DNA from: Sesamum alatum
Taxonomy: Eukaryota; Streptophyta; Magnoliopsida; Lamiales; Pedaliaceae
Assembly: GCA_034509735.1 (NCBI GenBank)
Contig: JACGWO010000010.1
Coordinates: 7,577,193-7,641,192 of the forward strand
Direction of reading: 5' to 3'
DNA: 64,000 nucleotides
Made by a program: the position numbers and the translations under genes. The notes beneath the pieces were generated by a model. The model was not told the origin of the DNA, did not search any database, and worked only from the letters and a program-made list of their open reading frames with translations. Positions 11,801 to 26,800 of this stretch are shown one piece after another; positions within the stretch are counted from its first letter, which is position 1, and each line of letters begins with the position of its first letter.

Positions 11801-14800
11801 CAAAAACAAAGTTACTTAATTTAATACATGCATCGCTAATAGCAAATTGATAACCGTATTTTATGTTTGCAATACTTGTAATCGGATGCTACATGTTATT
11901 GTCCAAATTACTGCTTCGACCATGGTCCCTCTTTCAGTACATTATGGGTTGGGATACAGGCATATTAAAAAGGAAATAGTTTGTACAGCAACAAACTTTT
12001 ACAAAAAGATTGTTAACATTCATTTCACTCTATAAGCACATAAAAATTTGACTTTCAAATTAATTTGATCGGGATAATCCAGTTACTTGTTTTAATCTGG
12101 GTAATTGCTGGAACATTCTGACATTGATTTCTTTTCTTTGAAGAAAAGAAAAGTAGCTTATTGTGTTAGGATAAGCGGGAAGAATTTGTTTTCACATCAA
12201 TTAACGAGCAGTCCTGCATTTAGATTATTTTTGATTTCTTTTATAGCCCTCCCATTCTTTTCTAATTACTGGCTTTGCTGCAGCAGGCAGTCCTAAATCT
12301 GCCAACATCTGTTGAGCATTCGAAGGAAGTCAATGATTGTAAGCATCTGATAAAGACCTTAGTTATGGGTAAAATTTCCTCACTCCTTCTTGTACCTTTG
12401 CTGATAAAAATACCATAACACTTTATAAGAGTTTATATGACATTTTGGAGGGGTCAATGACTTCATGTCTGTTTCAGTTAATAAAAGCTTTTTATGTCCT
12501 TTCTAAATCATTGTGACACTCCTGCAGGAATGAAGACAATTATTTGGAGCATCACTCATGCACATATACCAAGGTCACAGGTTCGTATGCCACTGAATGA
12601 TAGTATTTGATGCAAGGTTTAGCCTTATTTTATATGAATATTTCAATGATATAGGTTTCACCTTCCACACATGGGACCCCACAGCAAGTGCTTGCGTCAA
12701 CGTCATCAGGCTCTTCTATGTCACAACCATTTAAGGGGATGAGAGAAGACGAGGTATCATATTTCTACAATGTCTTCTCATTCCTGTATTAATGTCATGG
12801 TCTTATTCTTTCGTGTTTGATAGGTCTGCAAAGCTTCAGGTGTTCTGAAGAGTGGTGTGCATTGCTTAGCATTGTTCAAGGAGAAGGATGAAGAGAGAGA
12901 AATGGTCCATCTATTTTCCAATATCTTGGCCATCATGGAACCACGGGACTTAATGGACATGTTCTCATTGTGTATGCCAGAGCTCTTTGAGTGCATGATT
13001 TCTAACAGCCAGCTAGTTCACATTTTTTCTACTCTTCTGCAAGCTCCCAAAGTTTTTCGCCCTTTTGCAGATGTTTTAGTTAATTTTCTTGTGAGCAGCA
13101 AACTTGATGTTCTTAAGCATCCTGATTCTCCTGCCGCAAAACTTGTTTTGCATCTCTTCCGCTTTTTATTCAGTGCAGTTGCAAAGGCTCCATCAGACTG
13201 TGAGCGTATTCTTCAGCCGCATGTGCCTGTAATCATGGAAACTTGCATGAAAAATGCAACCGAGAATGAGAGACCAATTGCTTATTTACAGCTTCTTCGC
13301 ACAATGTTTCGTGCACTTGCTGGAGGTAAATTCGAACTTTTGCTTCGTGACTTGATTCCTATGCTGCAACCATGCTTAAATATGCTGCTTGCGATGCTCG
13401 AGGGACCGACTGGTGAAGATATGAGAGAACTTCTGTTAGAGCTTTGTTTGACATTACCTGCACGGTTAAGCTCACTACTACCTTACCTTCCTCGTCTAAT
13501 GAAGCCCCTGGTTATGTGTCTCAAGGGAAGTGACGACCTCATCAATCTTGGTTTAAGAACACTTGAGTTTTGGATTGATAGCTTGAACCCTGATTTTCTA
13601 GAACCAAGTATGGCAAATGTTATGTCTGAGGTGATTTTGGCATTATGGTCTCATTTAAGACCTGCGCCCTATCCTTGGGGTGGCAAGTCATTGCAACTTC
13701 TTGGGAAGTTAGGTGGTCGGAACAGACGTTTTCTCAAAGAGCCACTGGCACTTGAATGCAAGGAAAATCCGGAGCATGGTCTTCGATTAATTCTCACATT
13801 TGAGCCTTCTACTCCATTTTTGGTGCCACTAGATCGCTGTATTAATCTTGCTGTGGCTGCTGTCATGCAAAAGAATAGCTCTGTGGATGGCTTCTACCGG
13901 AAGCAGGCACTTAAATTTCTTCGTGTGTGTTTGTCTTCTCAGCTAAATTTGCCTGGACTCGTTAACGATGACGGATCAACGTCTAAGCAGCTGTCTACTT
14001 GTCTAAGTTCTTCAGTGGATCCATCCTGGAGAAGATCTGATACATCTGATCTAAAGGTAGGAAAATAGTATAATGTTTCATATGCTTTGTTTTGATCTTG
14101 TTACATTTTAAGTTTATCAGGACACTTTCTATATAACTGTGTTCCCAAGTTAATAAGAAGCATAATGATCATCAGTTACTTGCTTTATTCTCATGTCTTG
14201 ATTTTTATTCTGTAAAAAACTGTTAATTCCTCCTGAACTATCAAGTTTGTCCTCTGTGAAGATTAATATTTTTCCTTGCATCCTAATTCTTTTTGCCCTA
14301 CTGTGATGCTTCTTGTATTCTATTCTTACTTTCGGTAGTACTTTTTGTTTATTTGTCTAAATTGCCAGAGCAATATTTACAATTATCTCTAACTTCTTGA
14401 TAGTGAAGGAACTAAAACTCCATTCGGAATGATATTTTGTTGTAATTTAACCATTAGAATCTCTTATGCAGGCTGACTTAGGTGTCAAGACAAAGACCCA
14501 ACTTATGGCTGAGAAATCTGTGTTCAAGATTCTCTTGATGACAATAATTGCTGCAAGTGCAGAACCCGAGCTACATGACCCTAAGGATGAATATATTGGT
14601 CACATATGTCGCCATTTTGCTATAATATTTCATGTTGAGAGTCCAGCTGCTCAGACTTCAATTTCAGCCACATCTGCCGGGGGTCCAATGATTTCGTCCA
14701 GTTCCAGTATGAGTTCAAAGTTAAGGCATAATACTTCTCTGAAAGAGTTGGATCCTTTAATCTTTTTAGATGCTTTGGTAGAAGTGTTGGCTGATGAAAA

Positions 14801-17800
14801 TAGATTGCATGCTAAAGCTGCATTAAATGCATTGAATACATTCGCGGAGACACTTTTGTTCCTTGCTAAATCTAAACATTCTGACATGCTGATGTCTAGA
14901 GGAGGTCCTAGCACTCCTATGATCGTCTCCAGCCCCTCAATGAGCCCTGTATATTCACCTCCCCCAAGCGTTCGGGTTGCTTGTTTTGAGCAACTTTTGC
15001 CTCGACTTTTACATTGTTGCTATGGAAGTATCTGGCAAGCACAAATGGGAGGAGTTATGGGGCTTGGTGCTTTGATCGGAAAGGTCACTGTTGAAGTTTT
15101 ATGTCTCTTTCAAGTACGTATTGTTCGAGCACTGGTCTATGTTCTTAAAAGACTTCCTACATATGCCAGTAAAGAACAGGAAGAGACAAGTCAGGTGCTT
15201 ACGCAAGTTCTTCGCGTGGTCAATAACGTTGATGAAGCGAACAGTGAAGCACGTAGGCAAAGTTTTCAAGGTGTTGTTGAGTATTTGGCTTCAGAATTAT
15301 TTAATGCCAACTCATCTATAAATGTGAGAAAGATTGTGCAGTCTTCTTTGGCACTTTTGGCAAGTAGGACTGGCAGTGAGGTATCTGAGTTACTTGAACC
15401 TTTGCACCAGCCTTTGCTACAGCCTCTCATCATGCGGCCATTGCGGTCTAAGACTGTTGATCAACAGGTAAAGTTGTATTTTTTGATGAAGATAAGTTTT
15501 GCATATATAATTACTTATAATTCATGCAACTTTGCAGGTTGGCACGGTAACTGCTCTGAATTTCTGCCTAGCTTTGAGGCCCCCGCTTCTTAAGTTAACA
15601 CCAGAGCTTATTAATTTTTTGCAAGAAGCTCTGCAAATAGCAGAGGCTGATGAAACTGTGTGGGTTGTGAAATTTATGAATCCGAAAGTGGCTACATCTT
15701 TGAATAAACTCCGAACTGCTTGCATTGAACTCCTATGCACTGCCATGGCATGGGCGGACTTTAAAACTCAAAATCACTCGGACTTGCGAGCAAAAATAAT
15801 TTCAATGTTCTTCAAGTCCTTGACGAGCAGGAGTCCTGAAATTGTAGCTGTTGCTAAGGAAGGGCTACGCCAGGTTGAGCTCACAATTTTCATATTGTAT
15901 TACAACTCTTCCATCTTAATCGATGAACTTAGAAATATCTAATCATAGAGTTGCATTTTGTTCGAGTGGTTTTTTTGACTTCTTATATATATTGTTTGTT
16001 GATTTGCTTGGTTTTCACACTCCTGGCTTATTTCAAAGTTAAGATTCAATGATCTTTGAGAGAAGTTCTGTTGGCAGTTGCTAAAGCTGTTGGTTGAATT
16101 ATCTGAATTGTTTTCGGATATGTGGGGCAGGCTTGAGTATATTCTGTTTTCTTATTTTATTGGATGAGAAAGGACACATTCAAGGAGATGTGAGTACTTT
16201 CTTTTGAATGTAACAAAAGCGGAAGTCGGTTGAAAGTTACAATTAAAAAACTTCCAGGTTCAATGTGGCACAAAAATTGGATAATCAACAATAAACAATG
16301 TTAAAGTCCCAAAAATACCTATATATTTCTTCAGTCACTTCTTAACATTTTCGTTGGAATGAATTTGTTGATTATTCTTTTATCTTAAATTCAAAATCTA
16401 TTCCTTTTTGCTATTCTACTTGTTGCTTCTATTAGTACCATCTATTGCTTTCACTTTTTATATGCTTCTCCTTTTATTCTTTGGAAACCGTGTGCTGCAA
16501 CTTCATGTTTCCTGCCGTCTTAGCTACTCTCGAAGGCTTAAAGAGTATGGCGGAATTTCAAAGATGTGCTGTTAGCTATTTAAGTTGTCAATGATTGCAA
16601 ATTCGCTTGAGATATGTCACCCTTCCTATATTTGTCCTTTACCATGTGGAGAAAGCTGCTTTATGATGCTTCCGTGAACCTTGACCTGAGTGTTTGATTA
16701 CTTCAAGTTGAATCTTTAGTTTTGGGCATAAGATTAAATGCTTGATTCAGTTATGTGAGTCTTCTTTTTAGTATTGTTGTAATGACTTTACAATTAATTT
16801 ATTGTTGATACTATTTTTCAGGTTATTCTGCAGCAAAGAATGCCAAAAGAACTTCTACAGAGCAGCTTGAGGCCTATATTAGTTAATTTGGCGCATACCA
16901 AAAATCTCAGCATGCCTCTTCTGCAAGGTCTTGCCCGGCTGCTTGAACTTCTATCTAACTGGTTCAATGTTACCTTAGGTGGTAAACTGTTAGAGCATCT
17001 TAAGAAATGGTTGGAACCTGAAAAACTTGCGCAGTGCCAGAAGTCGTGGAAGGCTGGTGAGGAGCCTAAAATAGCTGCTGGTGAGTGTTACTAAGGCTTC
17101 ATCATCATTACTGGCCACATAAGTTGGCACAGAGAATCTTAATCAAGCATCTGATGCCGTTTCGTAATGATTATTTACTTCTTTTGCAGCTATCATTGAG
17201 CTCTTCCACCTGCTTCCATCTGCGGCTGGAAAATTTCTTGATGAACTTGTAACTTTAACTATTGATTTGGAAGCTGCCCTTCCACCTGGTCAATTTTATA
17301 GTGAGATCAACAGTCCATATCGCCTGCCACTCACTAAGTTTCTTAATCGTTACCCCACAGCTGCTGTTGATTATTTTCTTGCTCGATTATCCCAGCCCAA
17401 GTATTTCCGGAGGTAACAAGTCATTCTAGGTTAAGGTTTGGAAGAAGTTCTTTTCTGTCTTAATTGGGTTCAATTCTAATTATGCAGGTTCATGTATATA
17501 ATACGATCAGATGCTGGGCAACCTTTGAGAGAAGAACTTGCAAAGTCACCAGAAAAGATAATCGCTAATGCATTCCCTGAATTTTCGCAAAGAACTGAGG
17601 CAACTCAGGGATCTTCCAATCCTTCTAGTTCTCTGATGGGTGATGAAAGTCTTGTTACACCTAAATCTGAAGATTCTGTTCAATTGCTAACCACCTCTGG
17701 TGCAACATCAGATGCTTACTTTCAGGGTCTTGCTCTTGTTAAAACTCTTGTGAAACTGATGCCTGGTTGGTTGCAAAGTAACCGTGTTGTCTTTGATACG

Positions 17801-20800
17801 TTGGTTTTATTATGGAAGTCCCCAGCCAGAATATCCCGTTTACAAAATGAGCAGGAATTGAACCTTATGCAAGTAAGTTGGCTTTCTAATACAATACTAT
17901 GGAATTCTATATATCTTGAAAAGCGTGTTTTCATTCTTTCTGAATAAACTAACCCTGTTCAGTATCTTCTATATCTTGTTTTCTGTTTGTTAATCTTTTA
18001 GGCTTCGGTTTGTTGCATTCTTCTAATGTTTTATCAGTCCCCTTTTTGCCCCTTCCTTTTTGCTCTATGTGAGTGGAACCGCTATTGTTACACATGATCT
18101 CTAAGTGTCTTGCACAAGTCTGATTATATTCCTGTTTCAGTTGTTTCTAGCAAATGGACCTACCTGTCAAAGAAAGGGATACAGATTAATTTAAGAGAGT
18201 CTTTGTTCTTTACTGTATACTTTAGAAAATTGTAAAATTGAGGTCATGCAGATATACTACTATTTTAGTTGAGGCTGGTGCGCTTAATTTCTCAAGAAAG
18301 TATTTTGCTCTTGTTCAATGCGAAGCATCACCATTGATGATATGCCGGCACATTCCTTAAAGACCACTGAGTGATGGAGGGGAAGTTTGATATTAAATTA
18401 CATGGAATTATGAAATTAAGAAGGATTTGAATCTTAATTGTTTGCTTTGAAGATAGCCTTTGGTAAACTATTGTGGGAAGAGAATATGCGTGTGTGTCAA
18501 CAATAAAAGTTTGCTATTTCTAATGCTTGACTGACTTATGGTTTATAGAGGTAAGTTAAGTTGATGAAGCAATGAAGTATAACAGATATGATTGAGCAAC
18601 ATGAGAATTTTGACCATTAAAGGGGGTGTTTAGGGGTTTTTTTCCTCAAATTTCATCTTTAGTGTGTCTTAAAATAGGAAAAAAAACAGTCAATAACTTT
18701 TTTGCATGATTTATGTGTTTCACGTGAAAGGGTATTTTTATGATGTTCAGTCTTCAGAATTTGTGGGAAAATATCATAGACTCATAGTCTAGTCATAGGT
18801 TCTTGTGCTGTGTTTTGGTGAATTTAGATGGCCTAGGAGGATTGGTTTACTGTCAGCATAAATAAGAAGGTAGGACAGAAGTAAACCTATATATTTTGCA
18901 GGTCAGTCCCTGCGTGACTATCTTTGTAACTAGTAGCTGGTAGTGTGTATTTTATGGAAGAACTCCATTCTCAAATATATAGAGATGGGCACAAAGAATT
19001 GTGTACAAATATGATAATAACATAATCGTTTACCTATCAAACATAACTATCCTGAAAAAGGGAAATATATGTAAAAGATATTCAAATAATCATTATCTTC
19101 TATTTCTAACATTGTATGGAAAGCCCAATTCACTGCGTAAAATATCTAAATCCACCAACAAACTCAACACGACTAGGACCCTACAGATCAGAGTGGGCGA
19201 GAACAAAAGGCAAAGAAGTCACAAGACTCACATTATAACTTTAGAAATAGAAGACTCAAAATCAAATGGTAAAAGTTGTTTTGACGTAGCTACAGAAGGA
19301 GTCCAAGACGACACTTGCCATTGTAAAGGGGAGATAGATTGCGAAGGGCATGACCTTCTACAGGTGTAGTCGTTGCGTCCAAATAGTATAAACCACGTAA
19401 CTCATGCCTGCCACCAGTCATCCTCTCTTCTGCAGATCCTGAACGCACAATATGAAGGAGAGAAAGTTACATAACAAATTGTGGGACTTAGTAAGTTGAT
19501 AATACACATGATAAACTACTAGAAAACCAGGAGCAAAAAGAACATTGTTAAATGTAAGATGTTTAGTGGAATTAACTTTACTTGAGCCAGAGACATGGGA
19601 ATGAATACTATCGGCAAGACATATAGAAAATAAAGGACTGGACATAGAAAAGTAGAGCAAGACTTGGTACCAGCAGTTATATGAGTTGGTGGAACTAGAT
19701 TCCAACAACCAAGACTCATCATGAGAAGCAACAAAAGCACCTGGAAATGGAGTAATAACAGTAGCACTTTGGAAATTTTGGTTCTTTGATGCAATCTTGT
19801 GATGCATGAGTATGGAATCGAGGATGGATACATTATGATAATGACAACCGATATGTTCATTCTAAAAAGTATAAGGTGTGACATCATATGATTGGACTAT
19901 TATACATATTATGTGGATGCATATATGCTTATGTGCGTATATGTTACTAATATACATATCCATATATAAATTGGGAAATGACTTAAAATAATATTATAAT
20001 TGAAGTTTATTAATGTCTTCTACTTTACTTTTGTCCAATTTTGTGTTTATAACCAAGTTGTTACTGGTCCCTCCTTCCTGTAAAGTACTTTTTTGGTCCG
20101 GATATGCTTGTCTTGTTTCTAACAATTTAAGAAAAATAAATAAATCATTTTATTGCCAACAATACCCCCTTTTTTTAAGTTTAAGTAATTACTATAGATA
20201 TAACAAGTTATAAATGAAGTCCTATAAAAGGGTAATTTTGGCAGAGAACATAAACATATTGGCTTTTCTTGTTTCATAGGAGAAGTAAATCTTGATATCC
20301 TTTGTGGAATGGAGAGAGTGGAATTTTCCAAATATTGTAAAGGTCAAAGTAAATATATGCAACTAAATATTAATAAACATGCATATATACATGTGTGTGT
20401 GTGTATAGTAGAATTTCAAAAACATAACAACGTCAATAGTGTGAAATTTGAATGGGATACTAATCATATGTATAACATGGTTTATTTTAAGTAATTTAAA
20501 ATTTTAGTAGGTTAAGTCATATTTTAATTGAAAATAAGAGAATAAATTTATTAAGGAATAAGGAAGATAAATAATTAAATATATAATTAAAAGAAGTCTG
20601 CATATTTTTACATTTTTATTTTCTGATTTCATTTTGGCTCTGGATTTTGCAAAATATGAAATGTACCTCTTATGAAAATGCACCGACTCCTATTTGCATT
20701 GTGTAATGTATCCGCATTTCTCTGTTACTTATTACGAGGGGTTTGGCAACTGTTTTACCTATACAAGCTTTGCGTGTTGGCTTATTTACAATGAAATTGT

Positions 20801-23800
20801 GATAAACATTGCAGGTAAAAGAAAGCAAGTGGCTTGTCAAATGTTTCCTGAACTACTTGCGTCATGACAAAATGGAGGTTAATGTATTGTTTGATATTCT
20901 CGCAATCTTCCTGTATCGGACTCGCATTGACTTTACTTTCTTAAAGGAGTTCTATATTGTCGAGGTATATGAATGTGCTATATTATCTTCACTACTATAT
21001 GAAGAATCAATTATCTATTATTTCTGTTTCATGGTTGCTTTTAAGACATTAATTATTATTCTATGATATAGGTTGCTGAGGGCTATCCACCCAACTTGAA
21101 GAAAACTCTGCTACTTCATTTTCTTAGCCTTTTCCAGCTAAAACAATTGAGCCATGATCATATGGTAATCGTAATGCAAATGCTCATTCTTCCGATGTTA
21201 GCTCATGCTTTTCAAAATGGCCAAACATGGGAAGTCATTGATGCGGCCACAATTAAGACAATCGTTGACAAACTGCTTGATCCCCCAGAAGAGGTAGATC
21301 GTGTATTTGATTAGTTGAACTTATGGATTCTTTTTTTAGTTTTAACCTTTACTTTGAATGGGGTTGTTAATATAAGTCCCACTTTCCGTGTGATTGCAGT
21401 TTTCAATTTTTATTTGTCTTGTATGGGATTAAAAATATGTATTTGAAATTCAAGTTGAAATGAGTGGAAGGGAAGGTGGTGTACTGGGATGGACTCAGAG
21501 GGCAATGTCTTGTCATAGAAGAGTTGGTGTACAAAAGACCATGTTGCAAGGAATTTCTCTCTCATTTCGAAATGTTATGATATTGCATTGAGATGTCTCA
21601 ATATTAACTCTTACACATTAAGTGAAAAGTTTTCCACTTAATATTACAATCATGGAACAAAAGAATGCTTCAGTTGCAATATGTTATTATAATCGGAACC
21701 ATAATGATGGCCTTAGAATATTATGCAAGATTGATTTTGTTTGGAGTTTTGAGTATAACTTTCACTTGTATTTTCCTAGATATCAGCGGATTATGATGAG
21801 CCCCTGAGGATTGAGCTTCTACAGCTTGCCACCCTTCTTCTCAAGTATCTGCAGAATGACCTTGTTCATCATCGAAAGGAACTTATCAAATTTGGCTGGA
21901 ATCATCTCAAGCGTGAAGATAGTGCTAGTAAGCAGTGGGCATTTGTCAATGTTTGCCACTTTTTGGAGGCGTATCAAGCTCCAGAGAAAATTATACTGCA
22001 GGTCAACTTTTTTAGCATTCATTAAAATTTCTCGCTCCTGGTGTCTACAAATGGACTGTGTGATTATATAGTTGGGTGTTTAGAAAATCAGATCATGGGG
22101 CTTCTATTCAAGGATGTATTTGAAGTGTGTTGACATGTTCTTGTGTGTTCGTATAAGAATTTGAAAGTTAAAAAATCATAGAGATTAGGTTCAACTGTGA
22201 AACTAATATCATATGTTTCAGTTGTACTAGATTACTGTCTTTGCAGGAATAAAAAAATGTCCACGTTAAAATGGGTGGAAGTATTTGAGATGGCTCAGAG
22301 AGAAAAAAGACGAGATGGGTTTAATACTGAGGAATAAAAATGAAGATAATTTATGCTTGTTTGTGTGAACATCACATCCTTTAAAATCTTAGGAAAACAC
22401 TGTGAGGGAATGGATAGAAATTGACTTGATTTGTGAGCCAGATTAATCACTCTGTTTGATTTAACAGTTGGATTGGTTTAGCTGGGGAAATTATTAGGAG
22501 ATGGAGATTGCATTCTCTCATGTCGATCATTAGTACTTTTTCCATGAAGGCGTAATGTCTGATGAGACTACTTGATTGATCACGGTGGTGAAATAGTGTC
22601 TTTGTGGCTGTTCTTATATACTATGGGGTGTACTGAACTTAAAAAGCAAACCTCGAGAAGTTTAATAATCTAGAGAGAAACTGGAGGAGTAGGTACCATC
22701 AATAACAGCTAGACAATGACTTGACGCATGTCTCCTGTGTGCTTGGCCACTTAAAAGGCTATAGTGTGTTTCACAAAGAAAAAAGGAAAGGAACATACAA
22801 CTTCATCCCATCCAAAACCTTTATGTGAAAATAGTTGAGTTTGCTTCAGTTGCCAGCCTTTATACCGTGTTTTGCTGATTTAATTGCTTATTCTTTTTCC
22901 TTTTTAAGTCATTGTCACCTTTTGTTCGTATCACTTGAAAAACTGAGGCTGCACAATTGAATTCGGTGTTATGCAGATTAAATAGCTAGTAGCCTGACAT
23001 GTTTAAATGATCTCACTGCAAGCAAAATCTTGCGGTGATGCATGCAATCACTCTATGCTACTGATATGGAATGAGTTTGTTGAGAAATTTCGTTAACTTA
23101 TGGTGTGACGCATTTACTGTGTAACTCGACTGTGCTCTTGTAATTGTTAGTTCTATCACTGTGCTATCTTCTTAACAACCTGAAGCTGCAGGTGTTTGTT
23201 GCTCTTCTGAGGACTTGCCAGCCTGAGAATAAAATGTTGGTCAAACAAGCCCTTGACATCCTCATGCCGGCACTTCCACGAAGATTGCCACTTGGTGATT
23301 CACGTATGCCTATATGGATACGTTACACCAAGAAAATCTTAGTTGAGGAAGGTCACTCAATTCCTAATCTTATTCACATATTCCAGCTCATTGTCCGCCA
23401 CTCGGATCTTTTCTACAGCTGTAGGGCACAGTTTGTTCCTCAGATGGTAAATTCTCTGAGTCGCCTTGGGCTACCATACAATACTACAGCAGAAAATAGA
23501 CGCCTTGCTATTGAACTTGCTGGACTGGTTGTCAATTGGGAAAAACAAAGACAAAGTGACCTAAAGAAAGGGGCTAATAATGATGGCACCAGTCAGAGTA
23601 CCGAGGGGCTGCATCTTACCCCTGCTGGAGGGGATCCTAAGCTCTCTGTTGATGGATCTACATTTTCTGAAGATTCAACTAAGAGAATAAAGGTCGAGCC
23701 TGGTCTGCAATCTCTGTGTGTCATGTCACCTGGAGGTGCCTCTTCAATTCCCAACATTGAAACTCCTGGATCTTCTGGGCAACCTGATGAAGAGTTCAAG

Positions 23801-26800
23801 CCTAATGCAGCAATGGAAGAGATGATTATCAATTTTCTTATAAGAGTAAGTCCCTATCACATATGAGATTGTATTGTATGCACGTATGAGTTTGCATACA
23901 GACAAGTGCACCCCCATCCTTACACACAATTTAATATCAGCATCTCAGTTCACTTAAACAATTCATAAGTTTGTGAATTCATTACTTTCTCTTTCTCCAA
24001 AATCAGAGTACTTTTATTTTTGGAATGCGTCTCCCCTTGTAGTTATTAGTTTTTACAAGTTATATATGGCATGATAGTAGTGGGTTTTTAGCCTGTATCC
24101 TTGATTATTTTGCCACCTTGTACTCTCCCTTTCTCGAATTGGTTGCCACATTTGGTGACTGACATAGTTAACTAGAATCTGGTATGTGCTTTCTTATACT
24201 CCCAAAATTTGTTTGAACTTAGCTGTATCATTGATGGATAATTGCTTTAATAAAAGGAGTTTTCTTAGAAGACATATGGTGCTCATTTCAGTCCAAAGCA
24301 GGACAACGAGTAGTGAATTCATAAGGAGATACATGTGTTATGAAACTGAACAGTACATCAGGGATTCCTTATTGATTTTTCTTGAATCTCTACTTCAAAT
24401 ACGCTTGTGTAAACTTGGTCTGACAAGTGTTTGTATGATTCTGACTTGGTCCTGCTTCCTTTTTCTTATATTATCTCACTTTTATGTAGAGAATGTGCTA
24501 TTGTTTTTGGGTTCATGTGCTTTACTATTATTGAATATGTGACTGGGCATCTGTGCATTCTGTTGTCTGCTTATTGTTTTGTTAACTCTTTGTGTTTATT
24601 ATTTTTCTGTTATACATGGTCTTAATGTTTGTTCCATAATCAGTCATATCTCATGAGACAATCTTCAGAATTAGTTGATGTAAATGGCGTATTGTAACTT
24701 TGCTTTGGTATTCTTATGTAGGTAGCCCTAGTAATAGAACCTAAAGATAAGGAAGCAAGTCTTATGTACAAGCAAGCTTTAGAGCTTCTATCTCAAGCTT
24801 TGGAAGTGTGGCCAAATGCTAATGTGAAATTCAATTATCTGGAGAAGCTGCTCAGCAGTACTCCATCATCTCAGTCAAAGGATCCATCTACTGCCCTCTC
24901 CCAGGGTTTAGATGTGATGAACAAAGTTCTGGAAAAGCAGCCACATTTGTTTGTGAGAAATAATATCAACCAGATCTCCCAAGTATGCCTTTGTAGAATT
25001 ATGATTTGTTGTGTGGCCTCATAAAAGGCTAATGCTCCAATATCACTATTAATTATTCATATATCTTTGACAGATTCTGGAACCATGTTTCAAGTTCAAA
25101 ATGCTTGATGCTGGAAATTCTTTGTGCTCCCTGTTGAAGATGGTTTCTGCTGCATTCCCTCCTGAAGCAGTGAGCACGCCACAAGATGTGAAGATGTTGT
25201 ATCAAAAAGTAGAGGAGCTTGTACAGAAGCACCTTGCTGTGGTTGCTGCCCCTCAGACCTCAGGAGAAGATAATTCAGCTAGCATGATTAGCTTTGTGCT
25301 TTATGTCATTAAATCCTTAGCAGAGGTGCACAAAAACCTTGTTGACCCTATCAATTTGGTCCGTGTCCTTCAGCGCCTTGCACGGGATATGGGATTGTCT
25401 AGTGGTACTTATACAAGACAAGTATGTTTCTTTTTCCAATAAGCACCACATACATAGCATGCTTAGTTTTAATGTGTTTGAGCTGATATTTTACCCCATT
25501 GTTTTAAATTTCTGTAGAAATCTCGGAATTTTGGGAATTTGGAATTTCTGAAGCTTTCGATAGTCAACCATCCGTTATTTTTACAGGATGTTCGTTGAAA
25601 ATTTCTAGAACTCTCGAAATTCTAATATATTAAATGATGCTTATAATTACTACATTAATCATGAAAAATATAAAATAGTTTATAAGATATGGTTAGAAAT
25701 ATATAGTTGTATTTTAAAAGAGGAAACCTTATTTCCTGACATTCTAAAAAGTAAAGAGGAATAATAAATTTGGGGATTGAGTTGAAAGTTCTTCAGATAG
25801 TATTGTTGAAGAAGAGAGGTGGGAATGGGATTAGCGACAGTGAGTTGGGTCCTCCTAGAAACTCGATATGGTTCTAACTGATAGATTTTATCAATATTAT
25901 GTGTATTTTAATTAAGTGAAGTGCTTTTTATAAAATTTAGAGGATACCTCTGACCAAACAATAGTTATATTAACTATTTTATCTGTATCAGGACACACTT
26001 CAATAACACCATTTTTATGGAATTTGTTGCATCTACACACACATGTATGATTATGTATATTTAGTTCAAAAGATGCATAGTTGTGTTAATTTTTCATAGA
26101 TTTATGTGAATTCAGTAAAATCGAATTTGAACTTTTGTTTATCCTTGATTTTCCCATTTATCACTTTGAAGTGTATACATCATAACCAATTTTCCAAAGC
26201 TTGCCTAGCCACTGGGGATGGACTCGTAGCTAATGTGAGGATAGCCATGCTCGTTCTGCTTAGTATTACTAATTGCAGATGCTGGTGATCCATTTTGACG
26301 TTCCTGAAATTATTCTAATGCACTTTCATGAATTTGGTAGTTTCTGCTGCATCTTCTCATGCTTTTTTGAACAAGGCTTCTTATTTTCTCATCCAGGGTC
26401 AGAGATCAGATCCAGATTCTGCAGTCACTTCCTCTCGTCAAGGTGCTGATGTTGGAGTTGTGATTGGCAACCTAAAGTCTGTGTTGAAACTTATCAGTGA
26501 AAGAGTCATGATTGTACCTGATTGCAAAAGATCTGTTACTCAAATTCTGAACTCCTTGCTGTCTGAGAAGGGCACTGATCCTTCTGTGCTTCTCTGCATT
26601 TTAGATTTAATAAAGGGTTGGGTTGAAGATGATTTTGGTAAACCTGGAACACCTGTTGCATCTAGTACCCTTTTTACTCCTAAGGAAGTTGTTTCTTTGC
26701 TCCAGAAGCTTTCACAAGTTGATAAGCAGAACTCTCTCCAAAGCAATGCAGAAGAATGGGACCGGAAGTATCTTGAACTTTCTATATGGACTTTGTGCTG

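Larger units (their letters stand above)
6064..25421 (+). other. Tra1 HEAT-repeat region (exons 2-24)
   Basis: Exons 2-24 encode about 2,300 residues of helical repeat, rich in Leu pairs such as LLPYLPRLMKPLV and LLRDLIPMLQPCLNMLL. This is the HEAT solenoid that in yeast Tra1 forms the large ring contacting activators. The two biggest uninterrupted exons (12824-14056 and 14472-15467) are fully open. Low-complexity Ser/Pro/Gly linkers, typically variable between species, lie at 6490-6660, 14640-14730 and 23570-23800. Domain assignment is by family knowledge; I see the sequence but not the fold. Confidence 0.8.

Noticed and set aside
13669..13866. Antisense open frames under Tra1 exons (also 14651-14914, 23593-23832, 30014-30217)
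   Set aside because: They are shadows of well-conserved sense exons.
19001..19369. Sense-strand 122-residue frame in Tra1 intron 18
   Set aside because: The opposite strand carries recognisable copia sequence in this interval, so the sense frame is a shadow.
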